In this document: positions 27,898 through 38,143 of the stretch, one piece after another | Numbering within the stretch: position 1 is the first letter of the stretch | How the letters are laid out: every line of letters begins with the position of its first letter | DNA from: Pasteurella testudinis DSM 23072 | GTDB taxonomy: Bacteria > Pseudomonadota > Gammaproteobacteria > Enterobacterales > Pasteurellaceae | NCBI RefSeq assembly: GCF_900176075.1 | Contig: NZ_FWWV01000001.1 | Coordinates: 162,603-226,602, forward strand | DNA length: 64,000 bases | Reading direction: 5' to 3' | Position numbers and translations under genes: made by a program | The notes under the pieces: model-generated | What the model was told of the DNA's origin: nothing | Databases searched by the model: none | Seen by the model: the letters and a program-made list of their open reading frames with translations, nothing else

Positions 27898-29229
27898 TTA
27901 TGCTGATAATGTTCGTATTAAATTGGAAAAATCTTCTTGGATATTATTGTCTTTTTCACGCAAATCCGCAATCGTGCGGCAGGCGTGCAACACGGTGGTG
28001 TGATCGCGGTCACCGAATGCTTTGCCGATTTCCGGCAAACTGCGGTTGGTCAGCTCTTTTGCCAGTGCCATCGCCAGTTGGCGCGGGCGAGTGACCGAAC
28101 GGGAGCGGCTTTTTGATTTTAAATCGGAAACTTTGATTTTGTAATATTCAGCAACCACTTTTTGGATATTTTCAATCGTGACCAGTTTGTCTTGCAGCGC
28201 CAACATATCTTTCAGTGCTTCGCGCACCAAATCAATGGTGACGTGTTCGCCTTTGAAATCCGCCCATGCCCGTACCCGATTGAGCGCACCCTCCAGTTCG
28301 CGCACGTTGGTGCGCAGTTTTTGTCCGATAAAAAAGGCAACGTCTTCCGGTAGTGCGGTTCCGCTTTCTTCCGCTTTTTTCATTAAAATGGCGACACGGG
28401 TTTCCAGATCCGGCGGCTCGATGGCAATACTCAAACCCCAGCCGAAGCGGGATTTCAGGCGATCCTCGATTTTGTCGATCTCTTTAGGGTAGCGATCCGA
28501 GGTCAGGATAATCTGGTGATTGCTTTCGAATAACGCATTGAAGGTATGGAAAAACTCCTCTTGCGTCCCTTCTTTGTTGGCAAAAAACTGAATGTCATCG
28601 ATTAGCAATGCGTCCAGATTGCGGTAAAATTTTTTGAAGCTGTCGATTTTGTCGTTACGCAGCGCTTTTACCATCTCCTGCACAAAGCGCTCCGAGTGCA
28701 TATATACCACTTTGGCGTCCGGATTATTGGCTAAAATGCCGTTGCCGATGGCATGCAGCAAGTGGGTTTTCCCCAAGCCGGTGCTGCCGTATAAATACAG
28801 CGGATTGGAATCGGAGCTGCCCGGATTATCCGCCACTTTTTGCGCCACCGCGCGTGCCATCTGGTTGGATTTACCCTCAACAAAATTGTCGAAAGTGTGC
28901 TTGGGATTTAAATTGCTGCGAAAGGGTTTGCCGTCGGCTTGCGCGTCGTTTTTTGACGTGTTGTTTGCTGCCTGCGGTTTGGCTTCCGGTTTGATCCCGT
29001 CGATAACTTTGACGCTGAAACTGTCGTTTTTAGACAAAAAGCGGGTGGTTTCTTTAATTTGAACCAGATATTTTTCTTCAACCCATTTTTTGACAAAGCT
29101 GTTTTGGGCATACAGCATGAGCGTATCGTTACTGATTTCGGCCTGCAACGGTCTCAACCAGGTGCTGAAATCTGTGGTAGAAACTTTATCTTGTAAATGC
29201 GAAAGACAATCTTGCCAGAGAGAGGACAC
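27898..29229 (-). CDS. dnaA: Chromosomal replication initiator DnaA
   Basis: Initiator ATPase that opens oriC. 443 residues. Domain I begins [15 protein letters not shown]. The AAA+ domain has Walker [14 protein letters not shown], Walker [26 protein letters not shown] (in part) and sensor motifs. Domain IV carries the box-recognition signature [14 protein letters not shown]. Translation starts at a GTG (29229). In most relatives rpmH lies next door and divergent; here pbpC, on the same strand, is 133 bp upstream. That gap shows one near-match to a DnaA box (GTTTTCACA on the minus strand), which could serve autoregulation, but no origin-like cluster. Confidence 0.98.
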   Translation of the reverse strand: MSSLWQDCLSHLQDKVSTTDFSTWLRPLQAEISNDTLMLYAQNSFVKKWVEEKYLVQIKETTRFLSKNDSFSVKVIDGIKPEAKPQAANNTSKNDAQADGKPFRSNLNPKHTFDNFVEGKSNQMARAVAQKVADNPGSSDSNPLYLYGSTGLGKTHLLHAIGNGILANNPDAKVVYMHSERFVQEMVKALRNDKIDSFKKFYRNLDALLIDDIQFFANKEGTQEEFFHTFNALFESNHQIILTSDRYPKEIDKIEDRLKSRFGWGLSIAIEPPDLETRVAILMKKAEESGTALPEDVAFFIGQKLRTNVRELEGALNRVRAWADFKGEHVTIDLVREALKDMLALQDKLVTIENIQKVVAEYYKIKVSDLKSKSRSRSVTRPRQLAMALAKELTNRSLPEIGKAFGDRDHTTVLHACRTIADLREKDNNIQEDFSNLIRTLSA

Positions 29230-29362
29230 GCTTGTTACTCCATTATTATTCTTTATATGATGATGTGAAAACGGGATAAGCGCTAATGATACAATAAAGT
29301 GCGGTTAAGATCCCGAATCGATCTCTAAAAAACAAAAAAAAACTGCTTGCTTTTTCAGGGTT

Positions 29363-31642
29363 CTACTCTTTCTCGAAATTGCTGTCGGCAGGGGCGTGCG
29401 GCGGTCTTGCGTCAGCGCGGATTATTTTTGCACGATTTGGTTGCCGAGGCGCGCTTTGGCTCAAAATACGCACCCGAAAATCGCTTTGTACGCTATTGCC
29501 GTTGGCGTCCACAATCACCAAGCGATAACTGCCGTTGCCGTTGAGGGATAATAAAGTGCGGTTCGGATAGCCCTGTTCGATCAGATTGTCGTTTAAAAAC
29601 CATAAATAGGGCGCGCTGCCGCCGCTGATTTGCAGGGTGAGATCGCGCGCCTGCGGCAGTTCGAGCACGCTGTTATGCAGTGGGGTAACAATCGCCAACG
29701 GCAAGGTTGCGGCGGAAACCGCACGTTGTGCCTGATTTTGCTGCGCTGCCGAATTGACCCGTTGCAAATGTGCCGGCAAGCGACCGCTGCGGATTGCCAG
29801 CGGATAGCTTGGTGCGAGATAGCGGTGCGGCGGATTCGGTAACAAGCCCAACACTTTGCGCAATAACGGAATCAGATCTTCGGCGCTGGCACGCTGATTG
29901 GCAAATTTGCCGTCCGCCCGACCGCCCCACAATACCAGACTGTACTGTTCGGTGTAGGCAAATAACCATTGATCGCGCCACCCGTACGCCGTACCGGTTT
30001 TAAAGGCGACCGGCGCTTTGCCCCAGAACAGCCGTCCGTTTTGATCTTGGCTTTGCTGCAAAATTTCTGTTATTTGCCAGCAGCTTAATGATGACGCTAA
30101 TGCAGAGCGGGTGTTTGGGTCATAACCACAATTCGCCAAAGTGCGGTACAGCTTGAGCAACTGCGCGCCTTTGATGCCGACACCACCCAAGGCGACGGAT
30201 AAATTCGGTTGCGCATTGGCAGGGAAGTAGAGCTGCAAACCTTGCTGCTGCAAATGGTGACTGAAGCGAAATGGATTGATAGCGCGTAATAGCCGCACCG
30301 CCGGCACATTGCGTGAGCGCACCAGTGCATTTGCCAGCGTCATTTCGCCTTGGTAGTAGCCGTCGTAATTGTTCGGGCGGTATAGATCATCGAGAATCGG
30401 CGTGTCTTGGATCAGGGTAGTGGGCTGATAATTTAACCAGTCAAATGCGAACAGAGTGACAAAGGGTTTCAGTGCCGAGCCGGGCGAACGCACCGCTTGC
30501 AGCATATCGATTTGCCCCGAACGGGCTTGCGCAAAGAAATCCGCCGAACCGACATAGGCAAGGTATTCGCCGCTTTGGTTATCCATAATTGCCGCCGCCA
30601 GATTGCTGTTTGCGTGGCGCTGTTTAAGGCTGTCGTTGAGCAGTTTTTCCAGTGCGATTTGCAGCGGTTTGTGCAGCGAGGTTTGGATAACGCAGGGTGG
30701 CTTGTCGGCCTGTTCGGCTTTTATTTGATTATTTTTTACTTGAGCATTTTTTACTTGGTCACTTTTTACTTGGTCACTTTTTACTTGGTCACTTTTTACT
30801 TGATCACTTTTTACTTGATCACTTTTTACTTGATCACTAAAGTGCGGTGCAATCAATGGAAACGCAGTCGGGCGAATGCTCACCGCCTGCGCAACCGCAC
30901 TTTGATACTGCTGCGGTGTAATTAATCCGGCGCTGAAGGCACGGTTTAGCACCTGATCGCGTGCTTGTTTCGCCCGTTGTGGATAGCGCAGCGGATGATA
31001 GGCGGTGGGCGATTGCGGCAGTGCCACCAGCCACGCGGCTTCCGCCAACGACAATTTATCCGCCGGTTTGTTGAAATAGTGATAGGCGGCGCTGGTGATT
31101 CCTTCCAAATTGCCGCCCATCGGCGCAAGTTGCATATACATCTGCAAAATCTGTGTTTTGCTGAAGCGGCGTTCCAATTGCCACGCCCGAAACAGTTCGC
31201 CGAGCTTGCCTGTCCAACTGCGTGAATGCGGCATTAACAAACGGGCGGTTTGCATGCTCAGGGTTGAAGCGCCGGATACAATGCGTCCGTGACGGAGGTT
31301 TTGCCCGATGGCACGGATAATCGCCGGATAATCAATACCGTTATGTTGATAAAAACGCCGATCTTCAAAGTTGATCAGCAGTTTGAGATAGTCGTCCGGC
31401 AGTTGGTCGGCTTGCAGCGGCAAGCGCCAGGTTTGATCGGGAGAAAGATAGGCTCGCAGCCATTCGCCGTTGCGATCGGTGATCAAGAGCGAACGGTGTT
31501 GGTAACGCTGCAAATCTGGCGGAAAACATCGATCCAACAGGTGCGGCACGGCAAAAAACAGCAGACCGGCGAGCAAGACAGCGCCGAGCCAACAGCGGCG
31601 ATGGCGGACAATGGAATTTTGCTTTTTGCTTGCGGCTGCCAT
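29363..31642 (-). CDS. pbpC: Penicillin-binding protein 1C (bifunctional peptidoglycan synthase)
   Basis: A 759-residue class A PBP. An N-terminal TM anchor (~20-33) is followed by a GT51 transglycosylase with catalytic Glu93 in EDRRFYQHNGIDYP. The transpeptidase has SxxK in SPGSALKPFV, SRN in RSRNVPAVRLL and KTG in KTGTAYGWRDQW. A C-terminal BiPBP_C domain completes it. Residues ~269-303 hold a run of SDQVK pentapeptides between the two enzymatic domains, encoded by 15-bp tandem repeats and not typical of the family. As in E. coli, pbpC is next to the alpha-2-macroglobulin gene, 70 bp downstream of it, and the two probably cooperate in wall repair and defence. Confidence 0.95.
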   Translation of the reverse strand: MAAASKKQNSIVRHRRCWLGAVLLAGLLFFAVPHLLDRCFPPDLQRYQHRSLLITDRNGEWLRAYLSPDQTWRLPLQADQLPDDYLKLLINFEDRRFYQHNGIDYPAIIRAIGQNLRHGRIVSGASTLSMQTARLLMPHSRSWTGKLGELFRAWQLERRFSKTQILQMYMQLAPMGGNLEGITSAAYHYFNKPADKLSLAEAAWLVALPQSPTAYHPLRYPQRAKQARDQVLNRAFSAGLITPQQYQSAVAQAVSIRPTAFPLIAPHFSDQVKSDQVKSDQVKSDQVKSDQVKSDQVKNAQVKNNQIKAEQADKPPCVIQTSLHKPLQIALEKLLNDSLKQRHANSNLAAAIMDNQSGEYLAYVGSADFFAQARSGQIDMLQAVRSPGSALKPFVTLFAFDWLNYQPTTLIQDTPILDDLYRPNNYDGYYQGEMTLANALVRSRNVPAVRLLRAINPFRFSHHLQQQGLQLYFPANAQPNLSVALGGVGIKGAQLLKLYRTLANCGYDPNTRSALASSLSCWQITEILQQSQDQNGRLFWGKAPVAFKTGTAYGWRDQWLFAYTEQYSLVLWGGRADGKFANQRASAEDLIPLLRKVLGLLPNPPHRYLAPSYPLAIRSGRLPAHLQRVNSAAQQNQAQRAVSAATLPLAIVTPLHNSVLELPQARDLTLQISGGSAPYLWFLNDNLIEQGYPNRTLLSLNGNGSYRLVIVDANGNSVQSDFRVRILSQSAPRQPNRAKIIRADARPPHAPADSNFEKE
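30731..30835. repeat. 15-bp tandem repeats inside pbpC
   Basis: Seven contiguous 15-base units of the type ACTTTTTACTTGGTC (plus strand) run without interruption, preceded by one or two decayed units. The last three carry GATC instead of GGTC. They encode SDQVK repeats on the minus strand. Because 15 is a multiple of three, copy-number change would alter linker length without shifting frame. Confidence 0.95.
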
Positions 31643-31712
31643 GTTGTTGGTTTATTTCAATCCGTTGAGAGTGTTATCGGGGACGGTGCTGAAATCCGTC
31701 CCCGTTCGAGAG

Positions 31713-34700
31713 TTATTTTATTTCAACCGTGCTCACCGGCAAGACGGCGCGATATTGCGGTTGATACATATTTTCCAACGTGGTCGCCGGTGCCGTCCAT
31801 AAGCCCCGTTTGGCGGCACGCACCACCAGACGGTGAGTCACTTGGCTTTGAGTTTTGGCAAAAGTGAAGGCGAGCAGATGCCGATCGTCGCGGTTTTCGC
31901 TGAAATCGACAAACAACATGGAATCGTCATTTTGCGCAACTGGCGGTGTCATATTTTCTTGCACGCTGAAGCCGGCAGGCAGGGCATAAACCAACATCAT
32001 CTCGGCATCGGTCTGCGGCGCAGAGGCGGTTTTGCTCAATTTGAATTCGATCGTCAGCAATTGATTCAGTTGCAGCGCGCTCGGATCAAGCGGTTTGCCC
32101 TGTAGATCACGCAATGCGGTTTCAATCCGATAGCCGTTTTCCAGCCGTTCCGCCGTAGCCGGCGTGATCCACTGGTTCAAACTGATAAATGCCGGCGTCG
32201 AACCGAGATTGCGCACGCTGAGCGCCGTGCTATCCTGCGGCTGAATGTTGGCGGAGCCGTCGATACGCCGCTGTTCGCCGTTGACTTCCAGTTCAATCAC
32301 ACCGTTGCTTTGCGGCAATAGCGTAGCCAGTTTTGCCAGCCAGTGGGCGGATTGGGTGTCGAAATAGCGGCGGGCTTGCAGCTCGTTTAACAACGTGCCC
32401 CAGACGGTGTTGATGGCGCTGTCAATCTGTTGCGGCAGTTGGTTTTCGCTGATATGCAGTTTGGCAATTTGATTTTTCAATTCATACAGCAGCACCATTG
32501 AGCTGGCGTAATCACGCAATTCGGCGCCGTAGTTGGCATAACCGAAGCTGACCGCTTGCGGTGCCTGAGCAATCAGGCGCATTTGTTCCGCCACTTTGCC
32601 GACTTCGCCCTGTAACAATAGCGCATTCAGCACAAACAGCCGTGCCGGATAGATGTCGCCGCTTTTCGCCACCACCGGCAAGGCTTTTAACAGTGCGCCT
32701 TGCGTTTGCTGGCCGGCTTTTGCCAACACATATAATGCGTAGGCATAGCCGGTGGTGTCGGCGGTGGCAGGTTGCAAGCCGTTATAATTCGCATGGACGA
32801 CGGTTTGGTAGAGATAGCCCAAAGTGCGGTTTAGCATGTGGTTTTGGTTGAACGCAGGGGTATGCAATTGGTTGTCGAGCAGGAAATCGCCGACAAATGC
32901 ACTCAGCCATAACGTTGATTGCTCATCGCCCCACAACGAAAATCCGCCGTCGCTCGCCTGTTGGTTGGCTAGGCGCAAGAGCGCGTTGTTGAGGTTGTTT
33001 TGCCGTTGCGCCGGATCGGCATATTTGGCACTCGGCAGGCCGTAGCCCGGAATCAATTGATCCAACAGCAGGTTGTTCCACGCGGCGCTGGTGGTTTGTT
33101 CGACGCAGCCGTAAGGATAGCTGTTCAAATAATCCAACACCGCTTGCGGATCGAACGGCGCACGGTTAGACACCTGCAAATGGTTTGTCAGCGACGAGCC
33201 GTTTGGCAAATTCAGCGCCGGAGATTGCCAGGTTGCGCCGGATTCCAGTTGGGTCAAGGTCAGGCGGTTAAACGGTAGCGCCGGCTTGCGAATGTCGGCA
33301 AAACGTTGTTGTTTATCGCTAATATCGCCGTCGATGTGCAGATTGAACTCGGCTTTTCCGCTGTTTTCCACGCTGAAAGTGCGGTTCAGGATGATTTCTT
33401 GCTGCGCTTGCAGTTTAATCATCTGCTGTGCCTTGTTATCGTGGAATGTCACCGCCGGATTGGCGCTCAGCGCTACGTTTAATTGCAACGGCTGATCGGT
33501 GGTGTTGTGTAACCGCACTTGCATTTCACTATGGTCGCCGACGGATAAAAACAGCGGTGTGTTGAATTGGCTCACCAGCGGCTGTTTGACAATCATGGTT
33601 TTTTCCACGCTACCGATTTGTTGCGGATTCCACGCCACCGCCATAATCCGCACTTTGCCGTTAAACTGCGGCAATTCCAGCTCTGCCTGCGCTTTGCCTT
33701 GTTGGTCAAATGGAATCGGCTGCGACCAATAGGTCAGCAAATCAATATCCAAATCCGGCAGTGCGGCAGTACCGATTTCAGCGCTGTCATCGCCGTCCGC
33801 ACCGCTACGGATCGCCGCCTGACGGGCTTTGATCTGTTTAATCACGCCGCCCCAGACATCAAACATGTCGAGATCGATCTGCTTTTTGCCCCAAAAGGCT
33901 TGCTGCGGATTGCTGAAGCTGGCTTTGGCGAGCTGATATAACCCTTCGTCCACCACCGCCACTTGCGCCCAAGTGTCCGGCGTGGCGTTATCCAGTTGTA
34001 ACGGCAGGCTGATTTTTTGGTTCGGCAAGGTTTGTTGCGGACTGTCGAGTTGTAAATTCAGAGTTACGTTGCCTAAATCGCTGCCCAACCAGTGCAGCCC
34101 GACCGCACGCAGATTTTGATTTTCGCTCGGCGCTTGGTTCCAGCCGTTTGCCAACAGCCATACGCCTTGTGCCCATTGCGGCTGCCATTTGAAATCCAGT
34201 TCGGCTTCGCCGTTTTTGAAATTCAGCTGATAATTCGCCACAATTTCACGGGTGGCTAATTTCACGCTGGCAGGGCCGTCAAACGGCGCACGCAACCGCA
34301 CTTTTACCGTTTCTCCGGCTTGATAGCGCATTTTGTCGCTGCTGATAGAAAGGGTATCCGGCGCATTGTTGATGTTCGGCCGCACGCCGTTGCCGTATTC
34401 AATCGGCAAGGACGCGGTGCTGAGCGGGTCGTCCCCTTGCACTTCGAGCAGCCAGCTGCCGTCGTTAATCGGTAATTCGAATGCTGTAATTTGACCGCTG
34501 TCGGCGGTTACGCTGCCTTGATCGCTTAACTGGCGCGTTTCGTTGACTTGGTAATCCCAGCCGTTATTGTTGCTATACCAGTACCAATTATAGTGCACCC
34601 GATACAACTTCCAGCGGAGTTTTCCGCTGAGTTGTTCGCCCTGATCGTTGATAAGTGCGGTCTGCGCCGTTTTATCTTTGGTTTTTAACACCACATAAGG

Positions 34701-36920
34701 CGCTTGGCGTTGAATCGCCGCCGTCAGTGAAGAGCGCACTTCTTGTCCGCTCGGTTCAATGACCGCACTTTGTAATTGCAATACTAGCGGTTTGCTGCTG
34801 CGCGGCAGGTTATTCAACGGCAAGGTAAATCGGGTGATGCCCTGTTGATCGGTGGCGGGCAGCGAATCCTGTTGCGACAGCGATTTGACGTTTTCGTCAA
34901 ACACGCCGATTTGCCAGTCTTTCCATTTTGCCAATGAATCTGTTTCATAGGCAGGTTGAACCGTCCACTTCACATAACCGGACTGATTGACCGCCGGTGC
35001 ACCGTATAGCCAATCGGCTTTGATTTGGAAAAGTGCGGTTTCGCCCTGCTGTAAAACGGGATTCAGCGCTTCGGTTTTCACTTCGATTTGCTGCGGCAGA
35101 ATCGAGGCGAGGTTGATTTGCCGTTCGGCGATAAAACCTTTGCCGTCTTTAGCAAGCGATAATTGCAGTTTCCAACTGCCCAAACGTGCGATCGCAGGGA
35201 AGTAATGGCTAAAATAGTATGCGCCGTTGGCGTGCGGTTTCAGTTCATTGACGGAGAAGGTTTTGCCGTCGGGGCGAATCAGGGTTGCCCAAATTGAGGC
35301 GGAGGAAAAAGCGTTGCCGTCGGGTGTTTTCAATAAAAACATGGCGTTGGCGCTATCGTTCGGACGATAAACACCGCGATCAAACCAGATCCAACTTTGC
35401 ATTAACGGATTTTCCAGTTCACCAGACAAACCTTTGTCGGACAGATCGATGGTGTTGCCGAGCAAATCCAAATATCCCATGCGGTTATCGTCCAGTGTGA
35501 TCAGATGGCTAGGGGTAGCGCCTTTTTCACCGGCAATGGCGGCTTGTGCAAAAAAGGCGAGCCCGTTGCGATCGGTTTTGGCGCTTGCCAGAATATCGTT
35601 GTCTTTGGCATAAAGGGAAACGGTTTGTGCGGAAATTGGTTTTTTGCTCTCTAAATCGCGCACTTCGACCCATAAGCCGTGTGCGGTTTTGTAGGCGGTG
35701 AAACCGCTGTTGCTTAAGGTGAAGGTTTGAATGGTTTGTTCGCCGTTGCCATACTCATCGTTGTTGTCCTTATTGTTGGCGCGCAGCAGGTAAACGCCGG
35801 ATTTGGCGTTGTCGGTCAAATCGTCAAAGAAAATATTGCTGACCGCGGTTTGGTTGGTTTGTGCGCCTTCAATTTGAAAATGCCCTTCGAACAGGAGTCG
35901 AGCGTTGTTATTTAAATCGCTGTCCAAACGCCACCCGGCACCGCTGTCGTTGAGCAGCGAACGCACGTCATAACCGGCAAGATTGCTGACGGGAATTTGC
36001 CAAAGTTGTAAGTCGACATGATTGATATTAGCGGATTCCAGTGTCAGATTGCGTTCGCGATACGCATTTAATACGTTGCCCTTGTTGGCAAAGCGCAGCA
36101 TCGGCGAACGGTCGCCGGTGGCAATCTGTAAGGTGAGCGGCCGCCCCTGTTCGGTCGGATTGGTTAAGCCGAGCCGATATTCGTTTTGTAACTTCGGATT
36201 GAGTTCGATTGTATAGTCGTGCCGCCATTCGCCTTGAAAGCAGAGGCGTTTGCCTCGATATTGCCACTGAATGTTTTTATGCTCGGCAACGTTGACGTAC
36301 TGTTGCCAATTTTGCAGCGGTTCGGGATTGACCACTTGGGAAAAATTCAAACAAACCAAAGGATTGTCCATATTGCGTTGCACATTGGTACTATTTAGTT
36401 TAAAGCCGTAATGATTCACAAAACGCTGCCAATACTGATCGGCTTGCGGATCGCGGCTTTGCTGCGAAATATAGCGCTGAAACGCCGGAAAAGCGAATTC
36501 GGTATTGCGCGGGTTATAGTCGATAATCGTGCTGTAGAGCTTATATTGCTGCTCGACGGAAGGAAAATATTGGTTGTATAAATAGAGGTAAGGCACGAAT
36601 TCGTCGCCGTAAAGGTTTTGTTCGGCGATTTTATATAGCTGCGATACCAACGGTTTTTTGTGTTGCAGATTGTGTAAACTCGGCGCCTGTTTCGGGTCGA
36701 GTGCGCTGTCGCTTTCCGCTGCGGCGCGCAATGCCTGCTGCTGGCTCAGACTGAGGGTTTTATACAGCGACGATTGCGGATTGTCGTTCAGAAACAGATC
36801 GAGTTGTTTCACCAATTGCTCGGCGGATTGTTGCAGCGCGGCATGATTCCAATCGGCGGCGAAGGCTTGGGAAAGAAACAGCGGCAATGCCGACAGGAGG
36901 GCGATAATTGTTTTTTTCAT
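31713..36920 (-). CDS. Bacterial alpha-2-macroglobulin (YfhM-like)
   Basis: A 1735-residue protein of the family that traps attacking proteases through a bait region and a reactive thioester. The macroglobulin beta domains (MG1-MG10) fill the N-terminal two thirds. The MG family domain around WIWFDRGVYRPNDSAN is clear, and the thioester motif GCVEQTTS has Cys at residue ~1272. The alpha-helical TED domain follows. The N-terminus MKKTIIALLSALPLFLSQAFA is a type I signal peptide without a lipobox cysteine, unlike E. coli YfhM, so the protein is predicted to be free in the periplasm. Gene pair with pbpC. Confidence 0.94.
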   Translation of the reverse strand: MKKTIIALLSALPLFLSQAFAADWNHAALQQSAEQLVKQLDLFLNDNPQSSLYKTLSLSQQQALRAAAESDSALDPKQAPSLHNLQHKKPLVSQLYKIAEQNLYGDEFVPYLYLYNQYFPSVEQQYKLYSTIIDYNPRNTEFAFPAFQRYISQQSRDPQADQYWQRFVNHYGFKLNSTNVQRNMDNPLVCLNFSQVVNPEPLQNWQQYVNVAEHKNIQWQYRGKRLCFQGEWRHDYTIELNPKLQNEYRLGLTNPTEQGRPLTLQIATGDRSPMLRFANKGNVLNAYRERNLTLESANINHVDLQLWQIPVSNLAGYDVRSLLNDSGAGWRLDSDLNNNARLLFEGHFQIEGAQTNQTAVSNIFFDDLTDNAKSGVYLLRANNKDNNDEYGNGEQTIQTFTLSNSGFTAYKTAHGLWVEVRDLESKKPISAQTVSLYAKDNDILASAKTDRNGLAFFAQAAIAGEKGATPSHLITLDDNRMGYLDLLGNTIDLSDKGLSGELENPLMQSWIWFDRGVYRPNDSANAMFLLKTPDGNAFSSASIWATLIRPDGKTFSVNELKPHANGAYYFSHYFPAIARLGSWKLQLSLAKDGKGFIAERQINLASILPQQIEVKTEALNPVLQQGETALFQIKADWLYGAPAVNQSGYVKWTVQPAYETDSLAKWKDWQIGVFDENVKSLSQQDSLPATDQQGITRFTLPLNNLPRSSKPLVLQLQSAVIEPSGQEVRSSLTAAIQRQAPYVVLKTKDKTAQTALINDQGEQLSGKLRWKLYRVHYNWYWYSNNNGWDYQVNETRQLSDQGSVTADSGQITAFELPINDGSWLLEVQGDDPLSTASLPIEYGNGVRPNINNAPDTLSISSDKMRYQAGETVKVRLRAPFDGPASVKLATREIVANYQLNFKNGEAELDFKWQPQWAQGVWLLANGWNQAPSENQNLRAVGLHWLGSDLGNVTLNLQLDSPQQTLPNQKISLPLQLDNATPDTWAQVAVVDEGLYQLAKASFSNPQQAFWGKKQIDLDMFDVWGGVIKQIKARQAAIRSGADGDDSAEIGTAALPDLDIDLLTYWSQPIPFDQQGKAQAELELPQFNGKVRIMAVAWNPQQIGSVEKTMIVKQPLVSQFNTPLFLSVGDHSEMQVRLHNTTDQPLQLNVALSANPAVTFHDNKAQQMIKLQAQQEIILNRTFSVENSGKAEFNLHIDGDISDKQQRFADIRKPALPFNRLTLTQLESGATWQSPALNLPNGSSLTNHLQVSNRAPFDPQAVLDYLNSYPYGCVEQTTSAAWNNLLLDQLIPGYGLPSAKYADPAQRQNNLNNALLRLANQQASDGGFSLWGDEQSTLWLSAFVGDFLLDNQLHTPAFNQNHMLNRTLGYLYQTVVHANYNGLQPATADTTGYAYALYVLAKAGQQTQGALLKALPVVAKSGDIYPARLFVLNALLLQGEVGKVAEQMRLIAQAPQAVSFGYANYGAELRDYASSMVLLYELKNQIAKLHISENQLPQQIDSAINTVWGTLLNELQARRYFDTQSAHWLAKLATLLPQSNGVIELEVNGEQRRIDGSANIQPQDSTALSVRNLGSTPAFISLNQWITPATAERLENGYRIETALRDLQGKPLDPSALQLNQLLTIEFKLSKTASAPQTDAEMMLVYALPAGFSVQENMTPPVAQNDDSMLFVDFSENRDDRHLLAFTFAKTQSQVTHRLVVRAAKRGLWTAPATTLENMYQPQYRAVLPVSTVEIK

Positions 36921-37198
36921 ATCGAGTACTCACGTTAAGTGCGGAATGGTCGGTTAAAAACAGCTTTCACTGATTTTTTGCACGGTTAAGCGGTGCTTTT
37001 CACGATTAATAACAATCTAATGCTTGCCAGTATCGGCTATTTAATCGGCATAAACAAGCGGTTTGTGCAAGTAAGCTAGCATTCTGTTTAAGCCGTTTTC
37101 ACACGCCGCTTTCGCTCGGACTATTTTTCTCAATGGCGCTAAAGTGCGGTTTCAAATGGCGTGTCGGCAAAATAATTAAGCGTTTTTGTGAATCGGAA

Positions 37199-37227
37199 TT
37201 GACTTGCGGACGATTTGTGATTAAAAT
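37199..37227 (+). promoter_or_regulatory. Promoter of rpmH-rnpA
   Basis: TTGACT (37199-37204), a 17-base spacer and TAAAAT (37222-37227) make a near-consensus sigma-70 promoter 124 bp before rpmH. It lies in the 430-bp gap between yfhM and rpmH. Apart from this promoter and one uptake sequence (37140-37150) I see nothing defined in that gap, and no DnaA-box cluster. Confidence 0.8.
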
Positions 37228-37341
37228 TCCGTTCCTTATTTTTGGGTAATCGTGGTAAAGGCTTTTTTGCGGAGCGCTTGCTTGCGGAAGATAACGATGC
37301 CTGAATTATCCTTGAGAAACCTTTAGTTAAATAATAAGTAG

Positions 37342-37485
<144 letters not shown>

Positions 37486-37514
37486 TTGACGTTGCCTAAC
37501 CGACCGCACTTAGT

Positions 37515-37874
37515 GTGATTAAGCACAAGTTTCCTCGGGAGTTGCGTCTGTTGACTCCCGAACAATTCAAATTCGTTTTCCAGCAGCCTGTTCGGGCAAG
37601 CCGCCCTGAAATCACAATTCTGGCAAGAGCCAACCAACTGAATTTTCCCCGTTTAGGGTTAACCGTTGCCAAAAAATATTTGAAACGCGCCCATGAACGC
37701 AATCGTATCAAGCGCCTGTGTCGTGAATATTTCCGCTTACACCAACATGAATTGCCTGCGATGGATTTTGTGATTGTGGCAAGAAAAGGAATCGGCGCAT
37801 TGGATAACCGCACTTTGAGTGAAATTTTGGATAAACTATGCAACCGTCATCGTCGTTTGGCGCAAAAATCCTGA
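37515..37874 (+). CDS. rnpA: Ribonuclease P protein component
   Basis: Protein subunit of RNase P, which matures tRNA 5' ends. The 119-residue basic protein has the family core [24 protein letters not shown] start (37515) chosen because the N-terminus (V/M)[14 protein letters not shown] matches the H. influenzae form. An uptake sequence lies immediately upstream. The 3' end overlaps yidD by 37 bp. Confidence 0.96.
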   Translation: MIKHKFPRELRLLTPEQFKFVFQQPVRASRPEITILARANQLNFPRLGLTVAKKYLKRAHERNRIKRLCREYFRLHQHELPAMDFVIVARKGIGALDNRTLSEILDKLCNRHRRLAQKS

Positions 37875-38143
37875 TTTTTTTGATTAAAACCTATCGTCTT
37901 ACCATTAGCCCGCTGTTGGGCCCCCGCTGCCGTTTTAATCCGACCTGTTCACAATATGGGCTGGAAGCCATTCAAACGCACGGCGCAGTAAAAGGTGGTT
38001 GGCTTACGGTGAAACGTGTATTAAAATGTCACCCTTTAAGTGCGGGTGGTGACGATCCCGTGCCGCCGCCACATTGTGGTGGAAAAGACGGCGGCGAGAA
38101 AAGCCACAAACATTCGACATCTAACCAATACAGAGAAAAATAA
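37838..38143 (+). CDS. yidD: Membrane protein insertion efficiency factor YidD
   Basis: A 101-residue protein with the family core [26 protein letters not shown], which contains two conserved cysteines, then [14 protein letters not shown]. It is a peripheral inner-membrane protein thought to help YidC-mediated insertion. It begins inside rnpA and its stop shares a base with the yidC start (TAATG), so all three are tightly coupled. The C-terminal tail is rich in Gly, Lys and His. Confidence 0.95.
   Translation: MQPSSSFGAKILIFLIKTYRLTISPLLGPRCRFNPTCSQYGLEAIQTHGAVKGGWLTVKRVLKCHPLSAGGDDPVPPPHCGGKDGGEKSHKHSTSNQYREK

Noticed and set aside
30731-30835. CRISPR-like array (regular short repeats in pbpC)
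   Set aside because: The repeats are contiguous 15-mers without spacers and keep the reading frame, so they are a protein-coding tandem repeat.
30497-30925. Hydrophobic plus-strand frame with a repeated FYLVT pattern
   Set aside because: It is the antisense translation of the pbpC 15-bp repeats, with no ribosome site or homology.
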